In this document: piece by piece, positions 61,498 through 64,000 of the stretch | How positions within the stretch are numbered: the first letter of the stretch is position 1 | Layout of the letters: the number at the start of each line of letters is the position of its first letter | From: Pseudocolwellia sp. AS88 | GTDB lineage: Bacteria > Pseudomonadota > Gammaproteobacteria > Enterobacterales > Alteromonadaceae | Direction of reading: 5' to 3' | DNA: 64,000 bases | Assembly: GCF_030551755.1 (NCBI RefSeq) | Contig: NZ_JAUPEC010000013.1 | Span: 1 to 64,000, forward strand | Program-made: the position numbers and the translations under genes | Notes under the pieces: model-generated | The model's database searches: none | The model's input: only the letters and a program-made list of their open reading frames with translations | What the model was told of the DNA's origin: nothing

Positions 61498-63018
61498 CTA
61501 TTCGTCAGCACCTTCGTTGTACATATCTATTATAGATTCTGCGTTTCGGTCAGAATTCTCTTTGGTTTCATTATTTCTTAAAGCATCTAACTTGTCTAAA
61601 TAGCTTTGGTTAATATCATTCGTAATATATTGACCATTGAAAACAGAAGTATCAAACATCTTGATTTCAGGGTTAGCTTTGTTAACTGCAGACACTAAGT
61701 CATCAATTGATTGGAAAATAAGTTTATCTGCGCCAATAAGGTCACAAATATCATCTAATTCACGGCCATGCGCAATTAATTCGTTAGCACTTGGCATATC
61801 AATACCGTAAACGTTAGGGAAACGCACTTCAGGAGCTGCAGAGGCGAAATAAACCTTTTTAGCACCTGATGCTCTAGCCATTTCAATTATCTGGCCAGAA
61901 GTCGTCCCACGCACAATAGAGTCATCTACAAGTAAAACATTCTTACCTTTAAATTCTGCTTTAATCGCATTAAGCTTTTGGCGAACAGACTTTTCGCGCT
62001 GCTCTTGGCCAGGCATGATAAAAGTTCTACCAATGTATCTGTTTTTAACAAAACCTTGACGGTATGGTATGTTTAACTGGTGCGCGATTTCTAACGCTGA
62101 ATCGCACGATGTTTCTGGAATAGGTATAACAACATCGATATCAACATCATCCCACTCTCTAACAATCTTCTCACCTAATTTTTTACCCATCTCAACGCGT
62201 GATGCGTAAACTGAAACTTTGTCCATTGTTGAATCTGGACGAGCAAAATAAACATATTCAAAAATACATGGGCAATACGTTGGATTTTCAGCACATTGCT
62301 TGCTAAAGAGTTCACCTGACTCTGTGAAATAAATAGCTTCACCTGGCGCAACATCTCTTACAAATTCGTAACCACAAGCATCTAGGGCAACAGTTTCTGA
62401 AGCAACCATATACTCTGAACCTGTTTCAGTTTCTTTTTTACCAAAAACTAAAGGACGAATACCATTAGGATCGCGAAATGCTAACATGCCGTGTCCAATA
62501 ACTAAGGCAACAGTTGCATAAGCACCTCTTACTCGTTTATGTACATTGCTAATCGCATTAAACATATCATCAGGAGTAAGCTCTAAGCCTGTTGTACATT
62601 GCAGCTCATGCGCTAAGATATTCAATAATAATTCAGAATCAGACGTTGTATTTACATGACGTCTTGCTTGAAGGTTTAACCAGCTTTTTAGTTCATCAGC
62701 ATTAGTTAGATTACCATTATGAGCTAATGAAATTCCGAATGGTGAATTTGCATAAAATGGTTGAGCTTCTGAAGAACTAGAAGAACCTGCAGTTGGGTAT
62801 CTGATATGACCGATACCTATGCTTCCTTGTAATCTCAGCATATGGCGAGTATGAAAAACATCTTTCACTAAGCCGTTAGCTTTACGCAATCTAAAGGTGT
62901 TGTTATTAATAGTAACAATACCTGCTGCGTCTTGACCTCTATGTTGAAGTACCGTTAATCCATCATAGATTAATTGACTTACGTTACTTTTACCTACTAT
63001 GCCAACAATGCCACACAT
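61498..63018 (-). CDS. purF: Amidophosphoribosyltransferase
   Basis: The first committed enzyme of purine synthesis (PRPP plus glutamine to phosphoribosylamine), 506 residues. The N-terminal nucleophile is Cys2 (MCGIVGIVG), with the glutaminase features HRGQDAAGI and [10 protein letters not shown]. The PRPP-binding loop in the C-terminal half is [14 protein letters not shown]. Length matches the E. coli-type enzyme. It lies 19 bp downstream of cvpA on the same strand, the conserved dedD-cvpA-purF order of gammaproteobacteria. In E. coli purF is under PurR; no pur operator was looked for beyond the visible gap. Confidence 0.98.
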   Translation of the reverse strand: MCGIVGIVGKSNVSQLIYDGLTVLQHRGQDAAGIVTINNNTFRLRKANGLVKDVFHTRHMLRLQGSIGIGHIRYPTAGSSSSSEAQPFYANSPFGISLAHNGNLTNADELKSWLNLQARRHVNTTSDSELLLNILAHELQCTTGLELTPDDMFNAISNVHKRVRGAYATVALVIGHGMLAFRDPNGIRPLVFGKKETETGSEYMVASETVALDACGYEFVRDVAPGEAIYFTESGELFSKQCAENPTYCPCIFEYVYFARPDSTMDKVSVYASRVEMGKKLGEKIVREWDDVDIDVVIPIPETSCDSALEIAHQLNIPYRQGFVKNRYIGRTFIMPGQEQREKSVRQKLNAIKAEFKGKNVLLVDDSIVRGTTSGQIIEMARASGAKKVYFASAAPEVRFPNVYGIDMPSANELIAHGRELDDICDLIGADKLIFQSIDDLVSAVNKANPEIKMFDTSVFNGQYITNDINQSYLDKLDALRNNETKENSDRNAESIIDMYNEGADE

Positions 63019-63037
63019 GAAACTATTCTCCGCCGAG

Positions 63038-63529
63038 CTATGATTGTATTAAAAAACTTGATGACTGTTTAAGGTATTCAAAAAACCAAACAACAATCAA
63101 TTTAAATTCTGGAATAAGTAATGAGTTAATCCACCATTCTGCCGATGCAGATGGGGTAAAAGCGTCTAATAAGAAGAGGATTGCACTAACAATTAAAACA
63201 CCTCTTAGAGCGCCAAAAGCTAAACCTAAAACGCGATCTGTGCCTGAAAGGCCTGTTTTACTAACAAGTTGACTAATAACATAATTAATTAAAGCGCCAA
63301 TAATTAGCGTGGAAACAAAAAGAATGGTTATAGCGGCTGCGTTTCGAAGGAATTGATCGGTAATATTTGAAAGATGTACAGCAAGATCCGTATAGAAAGT
63401 ACTCGCAATAAAGAAAGCACCGATCCAAATAACAACTGATACAGCTTCTTTAACAAAGCCACGGACTAAACTAACTAGCGTTGAAATGCCTATTATTGCC
63501 AAAATGGCATAATCTACCCAAATCATCAT
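63038..63529 (-). CDS. cvpA: CvpA family membrane protein
   Basis: A 163-residue inner-membrane protein with four hydrophobic helices. [26 protein letters not shown] begins the CvpA domain, and the [14 protein letters not shown] motif follows helix three. In E. coli it is needed for colicin V production and envelope homeostasis. It sits between dedD and purF as usual. Confidence 0.95.
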   Translation of the reverse strand: MMIWVDYAILAIIGISTLVSLVRGFVKEAVSVVIWIGAFFIASTFYTDLAVHLSNITDQFLRNAAAITILFVSTLIIGALINYVISQLVSKTGLSGTDRVLGLAFGALRGVLIVSAILFLLDAFTPSASAEWWINSLLIPEFKLIVVWFFEYLKQSSSFLIQS

Positions 63530-63597
63530 TCGAATGTTCTCATTGATTAGAGGCGCGCATTCTACCAGATGCGAGCCAAATAAAGCTATTAATTTTG

Positions 63598-64000
63598 TTA
63601 TTTAGTAGGATAAAAACGTGTAACTTTACCTTCAACATGAGTTAACTGTTTCAATGGGGTTATTTTGCTTTCTAAGGAAGTCTTATTAATATCAGGGCCT
63701 ACAAATACTTTCGTTAAGGTGCCGTTCTTAGTTTTTATTGGACGGGTAAAGGTTGTATACCCGTGGTATTTTAATTTTGCAACTAAGTCTGAAACATTCT
63801 TTTCATGGCGAAAGCTTCCCAGTTGTATTACCCAAGCTTCTTTAGCGTCAATTTTCTTAGGAATTGTTTTAACTTCAACTTTAGGTTCTGGTTGCTTAAC
63901 TTCTTCACCTAATTTTTCAGCTTTTGCTAAGGTTTTTACTTTAACAATATCGGTTGTTAATACAGGAGTTGTAAAGTCATCTTCAATAGTTTTAAGTGTA
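63598..64000 (-). CDS. dedD: DedD-like SPOR-domain protein (partial)
   Basis: The C-terminal part of a gene running off the right edge; the stop is at 63598-63600. Translation gives a linker rich in Lys, Glu and Val, then a SPOR domain with [29 protein letters not shown] and the end [16 protein letters not shown] domains bind denuded septal peptidoglycan; DedD acts at the division septum. The N-terminal membrane anchor is outside the window. Its place before cvpA-purF supports DedD. Confidence 0.9.
   Translation of the reverse strand, partial: TLKTIEDDFTTPVLTTDIVKVKTLAKAEKLGEEVKQPEPKVEVKTIPKKIDAKEAWVIQLGSFRHEKNVSDLVAKLKYHGYTTFTRPIKTKNGTLTKVFVGPDINKTSLESKITPLKQLTHVEGKVTRFYPTK

Noticed and set aside
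1-64000. tRNA, rRNA or CRISPR arrays
   Set aside because: I read both strands for T-loop-like GGTTCGA patterns and for regular spaced repeats and saw none; a covariance search would be decisive.

Overview
The window is AT-rich gammaproteobacterial chromosome. Housekeeping neighbourhoods at both ends (cysS, ppiB, lpxH, miaE; purF, cvpA, dedD), a PEP-CTERM protein beside a PrsT-type TPR protein, and chromosomal-integron cassettes suggest a marine Alteromonadales member, most likely a Colwellia or Thalassotalea relative. This placement is inferred from gene content, not from a search.

Layout. 1-9.7 kb: core genes (cysS, ppiB, lpxH, a GGDEF protein, miaE, a two-component system, a catalase). 9.9-24.6 kb: accessory metabolism (a DUF4437-type cupin, an NmrA-like protein, a first leuCD-like pair, a Crp/Fnr regulator, an aldo/keto reductase, an HMG-CoA-lyase-like enzyme divergent from a family III CoA-transferase), interrupted by the PEP-CTERM/PrsT pair. 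25-28.3 kb: folate-independent methionine synthase mesX-mesD and two small genes. 28.6-37.1 kb: two PuuE-like deacetylase-fold hydrolases, two isochorismatase-fold amidases, a GntR/UTRA regulator, a MATE exporter, a PEP-mutase/isocitrate-lyase-fold lyase and an iron-sulfur flavoreductase. 37.2-41.5 kb: a gene-poor mobile zone with a frameshifted acetyltransferase, an IS3 remnant, small inverted-repeat elements, and a cassette array on the minus strand (higBA, a DUF4393-like protein, two small membrane proteins) with recognisable attC sites but no integrase. 42.2-50.5 kb: a plus-strand operon-like set (TonB receptor, aldehyde dehydrogenase, flavin monooxygenase, maleate-isomerase/arylmalonate-decarboxylase-like protein, third PuuE-like hydrolase, second aldehyde dehydrogenase). 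50.9-60.1 kb: a second Crp/Fnr regulator, the hyuA-hyuB-leuC-leuD operon, and a divergent methyltransferase with a coupled small gene. 60.2-64 kb: two small genes, then purF-cvpA-dedD.

How the genes may work together. The accessory genes contain many C-N hydrolases (three PuuE-like, two isochorismatase-fold, one ATP-dependent hydantoinase/oxoprolinase pair) and many enzymes for unsaturated or hydroxylated diacids (two LeuCD pairs, a maleate-isomerase-fold protein, a C-C lyase, a CoA-transferase with an HMGL-type lyase). I infer a catabolic network for a cyclic imide, lactam or N-heterocycle: ring opening, deamidation, hydration of a maleate-like diacid, then cleavage to pyruvate and acyl products. 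Seven sites of the FNR/DNR form TGAC-N4-RTCA (or close to it) lie in front of these scattered gene sets and not in front of the housekeeping genes. Two encoded Crp/Fnr paralogs carry the FNR-like ETVSR recognition helix, so the sets may form one regulon. The substrate is not visible in the sequence.

Four kinds of small non-coding inverted-repeat element (about 146-205 bp) are present. One is found twice, 47 kb apart, each copy touching the stop codon of a gene.
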